This document shows, in pieces, positions 16,985-26,112 of a stretch of 64,000 nucleotides of DNA. The notes under the pieces were generated by a model. The model saw only the letters and a program-made list of their open reading frames with translations, did no database searches and was not told the DNA's origin. Position 1 is the first letter of the stretch. Each line of letters starts with the position of its first letter. This stretch comes from JAHDNZ01 sp036721855. GTDB taxonomy: Bacteria; Bacillota; DTU065. The stretch is from NCBI GenBank assembly GCA_036721855.1, contig DAIMKF010000008.1, forward strand, positions 1 through 64,000, in the 5' to 3' direction. Both the position numbers and the translations under genes were made by a program.

Positions 16985-17623
16985 GTGTATCAGAAGTTTC
17001 AAAAAGTTTTTAATGAGATTATCCAAAGGATTATAGCAGATGAAACAGCTAATATTAAAAGAGCCGCTTTACTACTTAGCAAGACTGTCATGGAGGGTGG
17101 AACGCTCTATACATTCGGTACAGGTCATTCCCTAAGTATTGCTCTTGAAGCTGTGGGGAAAAGAGGCAGTTTAATAAAAGCCAAGCTGTTAGATGAGCAT
17201 ATCGGTAATCTAGCCCGTTTTGAAAGATTAGAAGGTCTAGGTCCCGTTATTATGAAAAATCACCAGCTTAATAAAGAGGATACAGTAATTGTTGCTTCCA
17301 ATTCCGGTCGTAACCCCCTAACTATTGAAGTAGCTGAAGAAGCTAAAAGAAAAGGAGCAAAAGTCATTACCATCTCGGCCCACTCTGTTAAAGCTGAATT
17401 AGGATCACTTAGAAAAGACAGCAAGTATCTTTCTGACTTTGCCGATGTGGCCATAAATAATCATGGTGATAGCAAGGATCTATTAATAGAGATTCCCAGA
17501 ACTGATTTGAAGGTAGGTTCACCTTCTACTTTGACTGGTATTTACATCTATTATTTAATACTCATCGAGGCTATCGATTTGATGTTAAAAAATAATTTCC
17601 AGCCTCCCTTAATAAAAGGATGA
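16985..17623 (+). CDS. SIS-domain phosphosugar-binding protein (UPF0309-like)
   Basis: The protein has 212 residues and is a single SIS (sugar isomerase) domain. YTFGTGHSLSIALEA and IVASNSGRNPLTIEVAEEAK are the phosphosugar-binding loops. It starts with GTG directly after the Nif3 gene stop and overlaps the next gene by four bases (ATGA), so translation is coupled. Close relatives are uncharacterised; SIS proteins of this size handle phosphorylated amino sugars such as N-acetylmuramate 6-phosphate. That role is plausible given the NamZ and NagZ-like genes in the window, but unproven. Confidence 0.8.
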   Translation: MYQKFQKVFNEIIQRIIADETANIKRAALLLSKTVMEGGTLYTFGTGHSLSIALEAVGKRGSLIKAKLLDEHIGNLARFERLEGLGPVIMKNHQLNKEDTVIVASNSGRNPLTIEVAEEAKRKGAKVITISAHSVKAELGSLRKDSKYLSDFADVAINNHGDSKDLLIEIPRTDLKVGSPSTLTGIYIYYLILIEAIDLMLKNNFQPPLIKG

Positions 17624-19206
17624 AAGTTCTTTTAGTGGCACTCAATGCCAAATATGTGCAATCTAATTTAGCCGTTTACGCTCTTAGAACTGCTTGTCTC
17701 GCTTACGATATAAGATGCAGCATATATGAGAGTAATATCAATGAACTTCTAGTAAGCCACCTGGCCAAAATCGTAGCCTTTCAACCAGATGTAGTGGGCT
17801 TTTCCTGCTATATTTGGAATATAGATATTATCAGTCGTTTAATTACTGATCTGAGGAAAATCTTACCACAGACGGTTATTGTTTTAGGGGGTCCTGAGGT
17901 AAGTGAAATACCTAAAGAGGCTTTGGGAAAATACCAACCAGATTATATTATATCAGGTCCGGGTGAAAAAGCATGGCCTGAGTTGCTTATAGCTCTTAAA
18001 GAAGGCACCAAAATGCCCCAAATCGTTGAAAAGACTGTCAGTATAGATCAAACATCATTTCCCTATTTTCCTGAGGATGATCTTAAAAACCATCTTGTTT
18101 ATTATGAAGCATCAAGAGGCTGTGCAAATCGTTGTGCATATTGCCTATCTTCTGTAAACCGAAAGCTTGAGTTTAGACCTCTGGAATTAGTGTTTCAGGA
18201 TTTAAAAAAGCTTTGGGAGATGGGGATTAAGCAGATTAAATTTGTCGATCGCACCTTTAATTTAGATAAAAAACGCACTTTAACAATTTGGCAACATCTC
18301 TTAACCAATTATCCCGAGGGTAATTTCCATTTTGAGATGGCAGCAGACAGGCTTAGCGAGGCGGAAATGGATTTTTTAAAAAAGGTACCGGCGGGACTTT
18401 TTCAAATGGAAATTGGTGTTCAATCAACTTATGTACCCACTTTAGAAGCTATTAATCGTTCTACTAACTCAAACATCCTTTTAAATAGATTGAAAGAACT
18501 ATCTGAAGAAACCAAGGTGCTTGTTTATGCCGATTTAATTGCAGGTTTACCTTTAGAAAGTTATAAGCAGTTTTTACAAAGTTTTAGTGATGTATTGGCA
18601 ACAGAGCCTGACCAACTTCAGCTTGGATTTTTGAAATTACTCCCGGGAACTTCATTAAGAGCAAAGGCTTCGAAATGGGGACTAATCTACTCGAATTATC
18701 CGCCCTATGAAATATTAAAAACAGATCACATTTCTTTTAGTGAACTACAAAAGTTGAAAGGTTTAGAATGGACTGTTGATCTTTTCTATAATTCTGGTTA
18801 TTTTAAGGAGACATTAAAGGAGATTGATAGTTTAAGGTTAGGTCCTTTTTTTATTGAACTTCAAGAAAGGTTAACAAAAGCCGGTGAACTTTTTCAAAAG
18901 AGAAAAGTGGAGTCTCGCTATAAATTCTTGAGTAAAGAACTTCCCGAACTAGCGGATTGGATTTTGCTTGATTTTTTAAAACAGGGGCTATCCCATACCA
19001 TACCTTCTTGGTATAAAGGCGAGCTCTATTTAGAATCTTCTCGGGAAAGCAAAAAAATGTTTTCAAATGAAAAAAGGCCGGTCTTACTTTTAAGGCTTAC
19101 ACCAAATTTAGAAAAAAGATTTCTAACCAAAAAGCTAGCCCTTATTATGGGTCTCCCTCATATAGACAGGCGTTGCCAAGAGATTCTAACTATAAATGAA
19201 AGCTGA
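17620..19206 (+). CDS. B12-binding radical SAM protein (DUF4080 family)
   Basis: The protein has 528 residues. An N-terminal cobalamin-binding domain (VGFSCYIWNIDI, VLGGPEVSE) is followed by a radical SAM domain with the CxxxCxxC cluster ligands Cys168, Cys172 and Cys175 (GCANRCAYCLS), and a C-terminal DUF4080 region. Such enzymes catalyse radical methylations or rearrangements; the substrate of this subfamily is unknown. Coupling to the SIS protein gene suggests a shared pathway, though operon position alone is weak evidence. Confidence 0.85.
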   Translation: MKVLLVALNAKYVQSNLAVYALRTACLAYDIRCSIYESNINELLVSHLAKIVAFQPDVVGFSCYIWNIDIISRLITDLRKILPQTVIVLGGPEVSEIPKEALGKYQPDYIISGPGEKAWPELLIALKEGTKMPQIVEKTVSIDQTSFPYFPEDDLKNHLVYYEASRGCANRCAYCLSSVNRKLEFRPLELVFQDLKKLWEMGIKQIKFVDRTFNLDKKRTLTIWQHLLTNYPEGNFHFEMAADRLSEAEMDFLKKVPAGLFQMEIGVQSTYVPTLEAINRSTNSNILLNRLKELSEETKVLVYADLIAGLPLESYKQFLQSFSDVLATEPDQLQLGFLKLLPGTSLRAKASKWGLIYSNYPPYEILKTDHISFSELQKLKGLEWTVDLFYNSGYFKETLKEIDSLRLGPFFIELQERLTKAGELFQKRKVESRYKFLSKELPELADWILLDFLKQGLSHTIPSWYKGELYLESSRESKKMFSNEKRPVLLLRLTPNLEKRFLTKKLALIMGLPHIDRRCQEILTINES

Positions 19207-19229
19207 CAATCAAACTGTCAGCTTTCATT
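19195..19229. terminator. Shared bidirectional hairpin between convergent genes
   Basis: AATGAAAGCTGACA pairs perfectly with TGTCAGCTTTCATT around a 7-base loop. It covers the stop codon of the radical SAM gene and directly abuts the stop codon of the dehydrogenase gene. Confidence 0.85.
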
Positions 19230-20186
19230 TCATTCAGGATTAAATTCCTCCATGTCTTTTGCTAATTCTTTAAGTACAACCGAGGCAGAGATAAAGTCTT
19301 TTTGCTCCTGTTGATTAAGCGGAAGTTCAATGGCTTTCTGAATACCCCCCGCACCAATAACTGCCGGAAGCCCCATGCTTACATTATAAACACCAAGATA
19401 ACCGTTTATGTGCATAGACACAGTAAGTACGGAGTGTTCATCTTTCAAGACAGCTTCAGTAATACGTGTCAAGGCCAAAGCAATGGCATAATACGTGGCT
19501 CCCTTTTTTTTAATGACTTCCATACCAGCATCACGAACCTCTAAAAAGATCTGTTCACGCTTTTTACGCTCACAGATTCGATTACATAAACTGCAATAAG
19601 TAGCCATTGGTACACCTGAGATATTGGCTAAGCTCCATACCGGCAACTCTCCTTCGCCATGTTCGCCGATAATATCGGCATGGATACTACGAGCCTCAAT
19701 ATGGCAATTTTGGGCAAGAGCAAAGCGAAATCTAGCTGTATCAAGAAGTGTTCCCGACCCAAAGACTTTTCCTTTAGGTTGCTTTGATGTCCTTTGGGCA
19801 GTTAAGGACATAAGATCAACCGGATTGGTAGCTACAATTATTACAGGGTCAGAAGCATAAATATTTAACTGATTAACGATTTCTTGAACAATGCGGCTGT
19901 TAGAATGAATCAGGTCCCGGCGGCTTTGGCCAGGTTTTCTTGGTAGGCCAGCTGTTATAATAACTACTTCAGCATCCCTCGTATCTTGATAAGTTCCAGC
20001 ATAAATATTAGCTGGGTTTAAAAATGGCAGGCCATGGTTAATATCTAAAGCTTCACCTTCAGCTTTTTCTTTATTGATATCGATAATTACCAGTTCGGAA
20101 ACAAGACCTTTGACAGCTAAGGTAAAGGCCGTTGTCGCACCTACTTGACCGGCACCAACTATGGCAACTTTATTTTTTTTTATCAA
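19230..20186 (-). CDS. L-lactate/malate dehydrogenase family enzyme
   Basis: The protein has 318 residues of the NAD-dependent LDH/MDH family: GAGQVGATTA for NAD binding near residue 11 and catalytic His176 in GEHGEGELPVWS, which is LDH-like. The specificity loop reads GLPRKPGQSR, so the residue aligned with LDH position 102 is Arg83 rather than the Gln of true LDHs; Arg there is the malate dehydrogenase signature. By overall similarity it looks like LDH, by this residue like MDH. The start is the TTG at 20186 after AGGAGGAATAGTC; an upstream ATG would translate through the ribosome binding site. Confidence 0.88.
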   Translation of the reverse strand: MIKKNKVAIVGAGQVGATTAFTLAVKGLVSELVIIDINKEKAEGEALDINHGLPFLNPANIYAGTYQDTRDAEVVIITAGLPRKPGQSRRDLIHSNSRIVQEIVNQLNIYASDPVIIVATNPVDLMSLTAQRTSKQPKGKVFGSGTLLDTARFRFALAQNCHIEARSIHADIIGEHGEGELPVWSLANISGVPMATYCSLCNRICERKKREQIFLEVRDAGMEVIKKKGATYYAIALALTRITEAVLKDEHSVLTVSMHINGYLGVYNVSMGLPAVIGAGGIQKAIELPLNQQEQKDFISASVVLKELAKDMEEFNPE

Positions 20187-20221
20187 GACTATTCCTCCTA
20201 ACATCCACTTTGGCTATTAAT

Positions 20222-21334
20222 TTAGTAGAGAAGATAGGGTTTAATTTGTTGCTTAAAGTGGTTCAGTTCATTTTCAAAAATTTGTTGAATCTCTTTTGGA
20301 GTTAAAATCGGTAGCAACGAGTATAAGCGATTACCAGCTAAAGCATTAAATCTAGCCAGATTAACTTTAAAATCAGCGCAGTTATTAAGTAGATCAGAGA
20401 TCATAGAAATACCTGTATAAATAGGATCAAAAGTTTTATCATCGGTAATATGTAAACAAACTCCTTCACACTTAACACCCTGATATCTCCAGAAAGTGGG
20501 TATAAATTCCACCGCTCTAAAATAAACCCCGGGAATACCTAAGGAATTAAGCCTTGAAGAATATTCGTGACCATTTAGAAAAGGCGCACCTATTATTTCA
20601 AAAGGCTGAGTTGTACCACGTCCTTCAGAGACATTAGTGCCTTCAAAGAGACAGGTGCCAGGATAAACCTTGATAGTATTAAAAGAAGGGATATTAGGTG
20701 AGGGAGCAACCCAAGGTAGCTTGTATGAAACAAAATCTTTTTTAGGATCATAACCTTCGCAACGAATAACCAGAGGAGGATTGCTCTTATTGCTGTATAA
20801 ATGACCGATTTCGCCTAATGTTAATCCATGCTGCCAAGCTAGGTTATCAAGGCCCAAAAAAGAAGCTGCTTCTTTTTCTAAGATGTTACCTCTTATTATT
20901 CGACCGAGGGGGTTTGGTCGATCTAAGATGACAAAATCTAAATTATGCTCCAAGGCTTTTTTATAAGCATTAACCATGGTGACACCATAGGTATAAAAAC
21001 GTACGCCAACATCTTGAATATCAAAGACTAAAGTGTCAATTTCAGCGAGCATTTCAGTAGTAGGTTCGGTAGTATTGTCAAAAAGGCTATAGATTGGTAA
21101 ACCACTTGGTTTATGCATATGAGAGGCCACTTTAATTGTATCTTGCACAGAACCGGAAAAACCATGCTCAGGGGAGAAGAGTACTTTTAATTCTATATTT
21201 GGTATCTCAAGTAAAACTTGCCAGTTTGGCCGGATAGACTTAGTTATTCCGGTATGATTAGTAATAAGGCCAATTTTCCTACCTTTTAACAAGGAACAGT
21301 TTTTAGAGATGAGTACATCTATTCCATAAAGCAT
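20222..21334 (-). CDS. namZ: Exo-beta-N-acetylmuramidase NamZ-like (DUF1343)
   Basis: The protein has 370 residues of the DUF1343/YbbC family, now known in Bacillus as NamZ, which releases MurNAc from the non-reducing ends of peptidoglycan chains. GLITNHTGIT, FSPEHGF, FDIQDVGVRFYTYG and LDRPNPLGR are family motifs. There is no obvious signal peptide, unlike the secreted Bacillus enzyme, so it may act on imported muropeptides. It follows no neighbour closely, but a GH3 NagZ-like gene and a SIS gene elsewhere in the window fit a cell-wall recycling role. Confidence 0.82.
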   Translation of the reverse strand: MLYGIDVLISKNCSLLKGRKIGLITNHTGITKSIRPNWQVLLEIPNIELKVLFSPEHGFSGSVQDTIKVASHMHKPSGLPIYSLFDNTTEPTTEMLAEIDTLVFDIQDVGVRFYTYGVTMVNAYKKALEHNLDFVILDRPNPLGRIIRGNILEKEAASFLGLDNLAWQHGLTLGEIGHLYSNKSNPPLVIRCEGYDPKKDFVSYKLPWVAPSPNIPSFNTIKVYPGTCLFEGTNVSEGRGTTQPFEIIGAPFLNGHEYSSRLNSLGIPGVYFRAVEFIPTFWRYQGVKCEGVCLHITDDKTFDPIYTGISMISDLLNNCADFKVNLARFNALAGNRLYSLLPILTPKEIQQIFENELNHFKQQIKPYLLY

Positions 21335-21473
21335 TGAACAACCCCCTTAAATTTTTCTAGTAATGCTATATATAATTAAAGTCAGAGCAGGAAAATATAT
21401 TTGGTAACCAGAAAGTCTTATTAGAATCATATATTGGTGAAGAAAATACATTAGAATTTCTCTATCTTTCTGC

Positions 21474-21502
21474 TTGCATTCTGTCCACTTAAGGTCTATA
21501 AT
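21474..21502 (+). promoter_or_regulatory. Sigma-A-type promoter of the sigma factor gene
   Basis: TTGCAT at 21474-21479 and TATAAT at 21497-21502 are separated by 17 bases. Transcription would start near 21509, just before the Fur-type box. Confidence 0.7.
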
Positions 21503-21516
21503 AGAGAAAATAGGAA

Positions 21517-21531
21517 TGATAATCATTATCA
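21517..21531. promoter_or_regulatory. Perfect 7-1-7 Fur-type box
   Basis: TGATAATCATTATCA is an exact 7-1-7 inverted repeat and matches the Bacillus Fur box consensus TGATAAT-N-ATTATCA. It lies just after the predicted transcription start and about 30 bases before the sigma factor start codon, a position suited to repression by iron-loaded Fur. PerR and Zur boxes are related (TTATAAT and similar); this sequence fits Fur best. Confidence 0.75.
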
Positions 21532-21560
21532 ATAGCTTTAAGTAAGGGTGGGTGACCGAC

Positions 21561-22313
21561 ATGCTTAGTGGAATTGAGAAAAATGTTAGAGGTGTAGTTA
21601 CTGGAAAAGATTGGGATTCATTTTCTGCCGAAAAGTTGAGAACTGAGCTGTTTGATCACTATCACGAGCTGGTTCCTCGATTAGTTAGGCGTTTTGCTGG
21701 CAAGGGTGAAAGCTGGGAGGATCTGTTACAAGTAGGCTATTTAGGTTTATTAAAAGCAATAGACAAATTCGATCCCAAACAAGGTAATTCCTTTATCGCC
21801 TATGCCATACCTACGATTCAAGGCGAATTAAAAAGACATTTCCGTGATAAGGCTTGGCGCATAAAAGTATCTAGACGCAACAAAGAAAAAGCATTACAAG
21901 TTAAGGAATTTATTGATAACTATCTGAGGTTAGAAGGAAATAAACCTAGTAATGACGTGATTGCTAAGGAAATGAATCTTTCTTTAGCTGATGTTACAGA
22001 TGCAAAACAGATTCTTGATAATTTTTATACGCTAAGCTTAGATGCACCTGTTTCATCTGATCCCGGTGCCGATGATCTTGGCTCTTTATTTGGAGGAGAG
22101 GATACCGGTTTTGAAGAGATTTTAAATCGAGAAACTTTAGACAGTGTTTTAAGATATCTACCGAAGAGACAGCAGGACATACTGAAACTTCGCTACTTTG
22201 ATACTTTACCCCAAAGACAAGTCGCAGATATGTTAGGAATATCCCAAATGCATGTTTCTCGTTTAGAACGAAAAGCTCTTGATAAACTAAAAAAGCTCTT
22301 GCAAGTAAATTAG
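21561..22313 (+). CDS. RNA polymerase sigma factor, SigB/SigF/SigG-like group
   Basis: The protein has 250 residues. Region 2 contains DLLQVGYLGLLKAIDKFDP and the -10-recognising FIAYAIPTIQGELKRHFRD; region 3 follows; region 4 at the C terminus ends in VADMLGISQMHVSRLERKAL. QMHVSRLE is typical of SigB/SigF/SigG-type alternative sigmas, which control general stress or sporulation. No anti-sigma or anti-anti-sigma gene is adjacent, unlike rsbVW-sigB or spoIIA operons. I chose the ATG at 21561, spaced correctly from GGGTGG; a GTG at 21552 is also in frame. The leader carries a perfect Fur-type box, suggesting iron control. Confidence 0.88.
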   Translation: MLSGIEKNVRGVVTGKDWDSFSAEKLRTELFDHYHELVPRLVRRFAGKGESWEDLLQVGYLGLLKAIDKFDPKQGNSFIAYAIPTIQGELKRHFRDKAWRIKVSRRNKEKALQVKEFIDNYLRLEGNKPSNDVIAKEMNLSLADVTDAKQILDNFYTLSLDAPVSSDPGADDLGSLFGGEDTGFEEILNRETLDSVLRYLPKRQQDILKLRYFDTLPQRQVADMLGISQMHVSRLERKALDKLKKLLQVN

Positions 22314-22363
22314 TTGCTTGCTTTATTGAAAATAAAATATAGATAAAACTATTTGTTTCCTCA

Positions 22364-22386
22364 GCTACCCTTCGGGGTAGCTTTTA
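22364..22386 (+). terminator. Rho-independent terminator after the sigma factor gene
   Basis: GCTACCC pairs with GGGTAGC around a TTCG tetraloop, followed by TTTTA. It lies about 50 bases after the sigma factor stop codon. Confidence 0.8.
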
Positions 22387-22482
22387 TCACAAAATACAAA
22401 AAACTGTTACCACTATTAAATAACTTTCAGACTGAGCATTATCTTATTCGGATTAACGGGTAAATCTAAGGGAGGAAACGCT

Positions 22483-24156
22483 ATGAACTGGAAATACCTA
22501 ATTATCATGGTTTTGATTTGTTTTGGTCAAAATCAAGCAATAGCTCAAAAGATAGAACCAATCAATTTAGCTCAAGGAAGGCCATATAATATTACCGCCA
22601 CTTGGCCTGATCCGCTTTTTACCAAATTTGAGGAGCACTATCCGGATACCAACCAGGTTGAATTAACCGATGGTTATCTGGGAGAGGTACGTTATCAAGA
22701 TTCAGCTTGGCAAGCTTTTCTGCGCCAGGGTAAGCGGATTATTGAAATAGATTTAGGTGAAATTCAGACTATTAACCAGATTCAAGGAAGATTCCTTCAG
22801 ATGCATTCAGCAGGTGTATATGTACCGCGCTATATAGATTACTCTCTTTCTTTAGATGGGAAAGATTGGTTTAAGGTAGGGCATAAAGAGACTCAAGTTG
22901 GTCCTTGGAACAGAGAAAACCAAGTTGAGGTAATCAACCTTAAAAACCTTAAGCATCTAGCTCGCTGGGTAAAGCTAGAGTTTGAGGTGGATGGGAATGT
23001 CTTTATGGATGAAATTGAGGTTTGGGGATGGTTGGGAATAGTCGAAGCGGCTAAGACATTAGATCCTATTAAAGGTCTCTTAGAACTAACTCATGAAAAT
23101 CCGGAAAGTAAAAAAGGTGTGCTTAAAGCAGGGTCTAAACAGGCAGCAGGGGCCTGTCACATAGCACTTTTAACCTATGCTTATCCCCCCAACCCACAAG
23201 ATGGTATTTGGTATTCGTTAGAATACCTACCTTATATTACTTATATTTCAGAAGAAGCAGTTCCAATAGATTGGATGTTTGACACAGTTTTACTTTGCCC
23301 GCAGGGTACAACTCCTTCAGGTAGGAATCTAAATGCTACTAAGGTTTCAGAGGCAGCTACCATTGATGACTGGAAGTGGTACTTAGAAGAAACATTTAGA
23401 CCCAACCAGCAAATATCGGCTCTAAATCAAGCAGTTGGAATAGGTCAAAAGTTGTTAAATGAGCCCGATAAAAAGATCAAGGTAATTCTAACCCTGATTA
23501 ACCCCTCACCCCTACAACAAAAATTTGGTTCATTAAAGGTTAGCGGAGAAAGCCTAAATTTTGATTGGAACCAGATCGGAATAGAACAATCTCTTAAAAA
23601 CCGTCTATCAGCTATAGAGTGGCTAATGGATGAATTATTAACTAGCTGGGAAGCTGAAAATCCTGAAAATTTAGAACTCATTGGTTTTTACTGGCAACCA
23701 GAGGCGATTCGTTTTCAATTTAGTCCCAAGGAAGATATCTTTATTAACAAGGTTGCAGATCTCGTACACAAACGAGGTTATAAATTGTTTTGGATTCCTT
23801 TTTATGGAGCTGAAGGCTCATATAATTGGCAACAATATGGTTTTGATGTAGCTATTCTTCAACCTAACTATATGTTCTCTGAGGTTGGGGAAGAAAGACT
23901 TAAATTAGCCTTTGAGATAGCATCTTCTTTAGGTATGGGCGTAGAAATTGAAAAACATTGGGTAGATGGAAAGAGAGAGAGAGAAATTTGGCAAAACTAT
24001 TTAATATATGGAGTCAAATATGGTTATAGCGACGCTGTATGTGCTTATTACCAGGGATTTAAAGATCTTGAACGTGCGGCACTGAATTATAATACCCGTT
24101 TTCTCTACTATGAATCAGTCTATCAGTTTATCAAAGGAAAATACCAATTAAAATAA
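22483..24156 (+). CDS. Secreted protein with discoidin-like N-terminal part and DUF4855
   Basis: The protein has 557 residues and begins with a cleavable signal peptide (about 22 residues, ending near AIAQ). The next 160 residues, from NLAQGRPY to WVKLEFEVDGNVF, resemble an F5/8 type C (discoidin/CBM32-like) fold. The rest resembles DUF4855, a family of unknown function found in secreted proteins of polysaccharide-degrading bacteria. A binding or hydrolytic role on surface glycans is an inference. The start ATG follows GGGAGGAAACGCT. Confidence 0.72.
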   Translation: MNWKYLIIMVLICFGQNQAIAQKIEPINLAQGRPYNITATWPDPLFTKFEEHYPDTNQVELTDGYLGEVRYQDSAWQAFLRQGKRIIEIDLGEIQTINQIQGRFLQMHSAGVYVPRYIDYSLSLDGKDWFKVGHKETQVGPWNRENQVEVINLKNLKHLARWVKLEFEVDGNVFMDEIEVWGWLGIVEAAKTLDPIKGLLELTHENPESKKGVLKAGSKQAAGACHIALLTYAYPPNPQDGIWYSLEYLPYITYISEEAVPIDWMFDTVLLCPQGTTPSGRNLNATKVSEAATIDDWKWYLEETFRPNQQISALNQAVGIGQKLLNEPDKKIKVILTLINPSPLQQKFGSLKVSGESLNFDWNQIGIEQSLKNRLSAIEWLMDELLTSWEAENPENLELIGFYWQPEAIRFQFSPKEDIFINKVADLVHKRGYKLFWIPFYGAEGSYNWQQYGFDVAILQPNYMFSEVGEERLKLAFEIASSLGMGVEIEKHWVDGKREREIWQNYLIYGVKYGYSDAVCAYYQGFKDLERAALNYNTRFLYYESVYQFIKGKYQLK

Positions 24157-24468
24157 TCTTGGTAATCGTTTGGTTTTGGTCTTAAATAGTGTTAATAAGC
24201 ACTCCTGCTCTTGCTACAGAAAGTTATGTTTTAAATAAACATAAAACGATGTTAGTTTATGGCCGGCAAAACCCTAGTGGCTGTTTAATCAAGCCCACTG
24301 TTTAATACAGAAAAACCCTATAGGTGGACTTTTTATTTTGTGTCCACTCTATAGGGTACATGTATATCAGTTGGAGGTGCCTTTTTAGTGTGTCACATAT
24401 ACGATTAAGCGTTGGTATTCCGGTAACCTAAAGGTTGCAGTTTTATCCTCTTATCTTTCCCAAAGCAC
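24157..24468. other. Intergenic region with a strong hairpin at 24315-24357
   Basis: About 310 bases lie between convergent genes. ACCCTATAGGTGGAC pairs with GTCCACTCTATAGGGT around a T-rich loop and probably terminates transcription from one or both sides. No gene is seen. Confidence 0.5.
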
Positions 24469-25449
24469 TCATTTATTAAGAAGGTACTGTATTATATTAA
24501 CAGCTAAATGACGAAAATCATCATTTGTAGTGTTATCAGGATGCCAAAACCAAGCATTACAGTAAATAGCAGCTTCTGTCTCTACTAAAGCCACATTGAG
24601 ACCTTCTTCGCGCATTGGATTTAATGAATTATTAAGCCAGATACCAATCGGTTTACCATTTCCAAGCCACTGACAGATCAACTGATCAGCAGTAACGAGT
24701 TTAATTTCCTCCGGAAGGTCTTTCCAAACCGAATGATTGTTTAGATCCTCGGGCTTGCCAATAAAGACACCACCTGTACCTATCCAGCTACTATATTTCA
24801 TATCATAGATCTCTTCTAGTTGGAAGTTGCCATCTCCGACTCTCTGATTGGCTGCATCGCGGAATGAAGATTGATAGGTACCAAAGACTTTTAACTTACC
24901 AGAGGCAGCTAAATTCAAAACCACATCAGCTGCGCTAGTATCCATTTTGCGATTGCCGGGAAGAACCAAAAGTTTGTAATTGCTAAGCTTATTACTGTTA
25001 GCCAAGTCAGCGTCGGAAACAATATCAAATTCGATCTTTGCTTCGTTAAAGACATCAAAGATACCATCCATCATGGCCTCGTATGGCCAGCCTAATTGAG
25101 TATAAAAGTCGTTAGTTAATTCGCTATCCAAAATAGCAACTTTAGTAGGTATTGATTTAAAAACAGCTTTAACATATTTTGTTTTATCCATTTTGATACT
25201 GGTTTTCAAGTTTTCACCTGATAAGTCGCCTTCCCATTTTAAAAAGGCCCAACCTTCTTTTGGTAATGCTTCCAATTGTATAACGGTATCTTTCTTATAA
25301 CCTTTGTTCTTATCATCAGGGGTTATTTTTACAGTTCCCTGACCATCAATTGAAATGTTTAGGAAAACGTTTGAGGAAAGAAAACATCCACTTACTGACA
25401 ACAATAATACTAAAAGCAATAGATATAATATCCAAGGCTGTCTATTCAT
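24469..25449 (-). CDS. Lipoprotein with bacterial-repeat domain and ThuA/GATase-like domain
   Basis: The protein has 326 residues with a lipoprotein signal peptide (lipobox LSVSGC, cysteine near residue 22). Residues of about 28-93 match the InlB-type bacterial repeat (GQGTVKITPDD... WAFLKWEGDLSG...KAVF). The rest, starting VAILDSELTND, resembles a class I glutamine-amidotransferase/ThuA-like fold with LLVLPGNRKM. It is predicted to be anchored on the outer face of the membrane. Its function is unknown; carbohydrate binding is a guess. It converges with the DUF4855 gene. Confidence 0.65.
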   Translation of the reverse strand: MNRQPWILYLLLLVLLLSVSGCFLSSNVFLNISIDGQGTVKITPDDKNKGYKKDTVIQLEALPKEGWAFLKWEGDLSGENLKTSIKMDKTKYVKAVFKSIPTKVAILDSELTNDFYTQLGWPYEAMMDGIFDVFNEAKIEFDIVSDADLANSNKLSNYKLLVLPGNRKMDTSAADVVLNLAASGKLKVFGTYQSSFRDAANQRVGDGNFQLEEIYDMKYSSWIGTGGVFIGKPEDLNNHSVWKDLPEEIKLVTADQLICQWLGNGKPIGIWLNNSLNPMREEGLNVALVETEAAIYCNAWFWHPDNTTNDDFRHLAVNIIQYLLNK

Positions 25450-26112
25450 TGAAACTCCTCCTAAAAAAGTTATTGGATATTTCGAGAACCTTAAAGGAAG
25501 CGTCTAAATCAATACTCTCGTAAAGAGAAGGTTGATGCACAGCTACAAACCAGCTCTGGAGATTGATATTAAGTATGGCTTCGTAAAAGACAGTAGGAGA
25601 TTTCCTTTCTTGAGTATTAATATCAGAAAAAAATAACTATTCTTAGTTAGCATATAAGGGTACCGAGAAAATGCTAAACAACTCAAAAAACGCAATTAAA
25701 TGCAGAAAGATTTAATGATTACTATATTATATTTAGCTTGAGAAAGAAAAAGACTTCTTAAGAAGATAGAAAACAGAGGTATCTAGATGTTACTAAAAGC
25801 TTAGTGTTGATAGTTATGGACTTAAGCACTTATTTTTATATTAAAATAGTGCTAGGGGAATACAGAATAACCCGAAAACCCTTATATTTTTTAGAGAAAA
25901 CACAGTACAATCTTTCTAGCATACAAGTGACACTGGATTTTACACTGCCTTTTTCTGGTAAACTACAAGCAGTTAATTAAATCCCCAGGCCTAAATCGAA
26001 GCATCAGAATTTGTTTAGGAGTGTAAGGGAGAATGTTAACCGGGTTGAGCCTCTTAAATAAATAAAAAAGTTCTCTATTCGGAGAGACTAAGCTTTATAG
26101 GAGGTTCACAGG
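25450..26112. other. Intergenic region between divergent genes
   Basis: About 660 bases lie between the lipoprotein gene (-) and the 2H phosphoesterase gene (+). Promoters for both must be here. I see no tRNA, riboswitch or convincing coding sequence. Short imperfect hairpins occur but none is distinctive. Confidence 0.4.
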
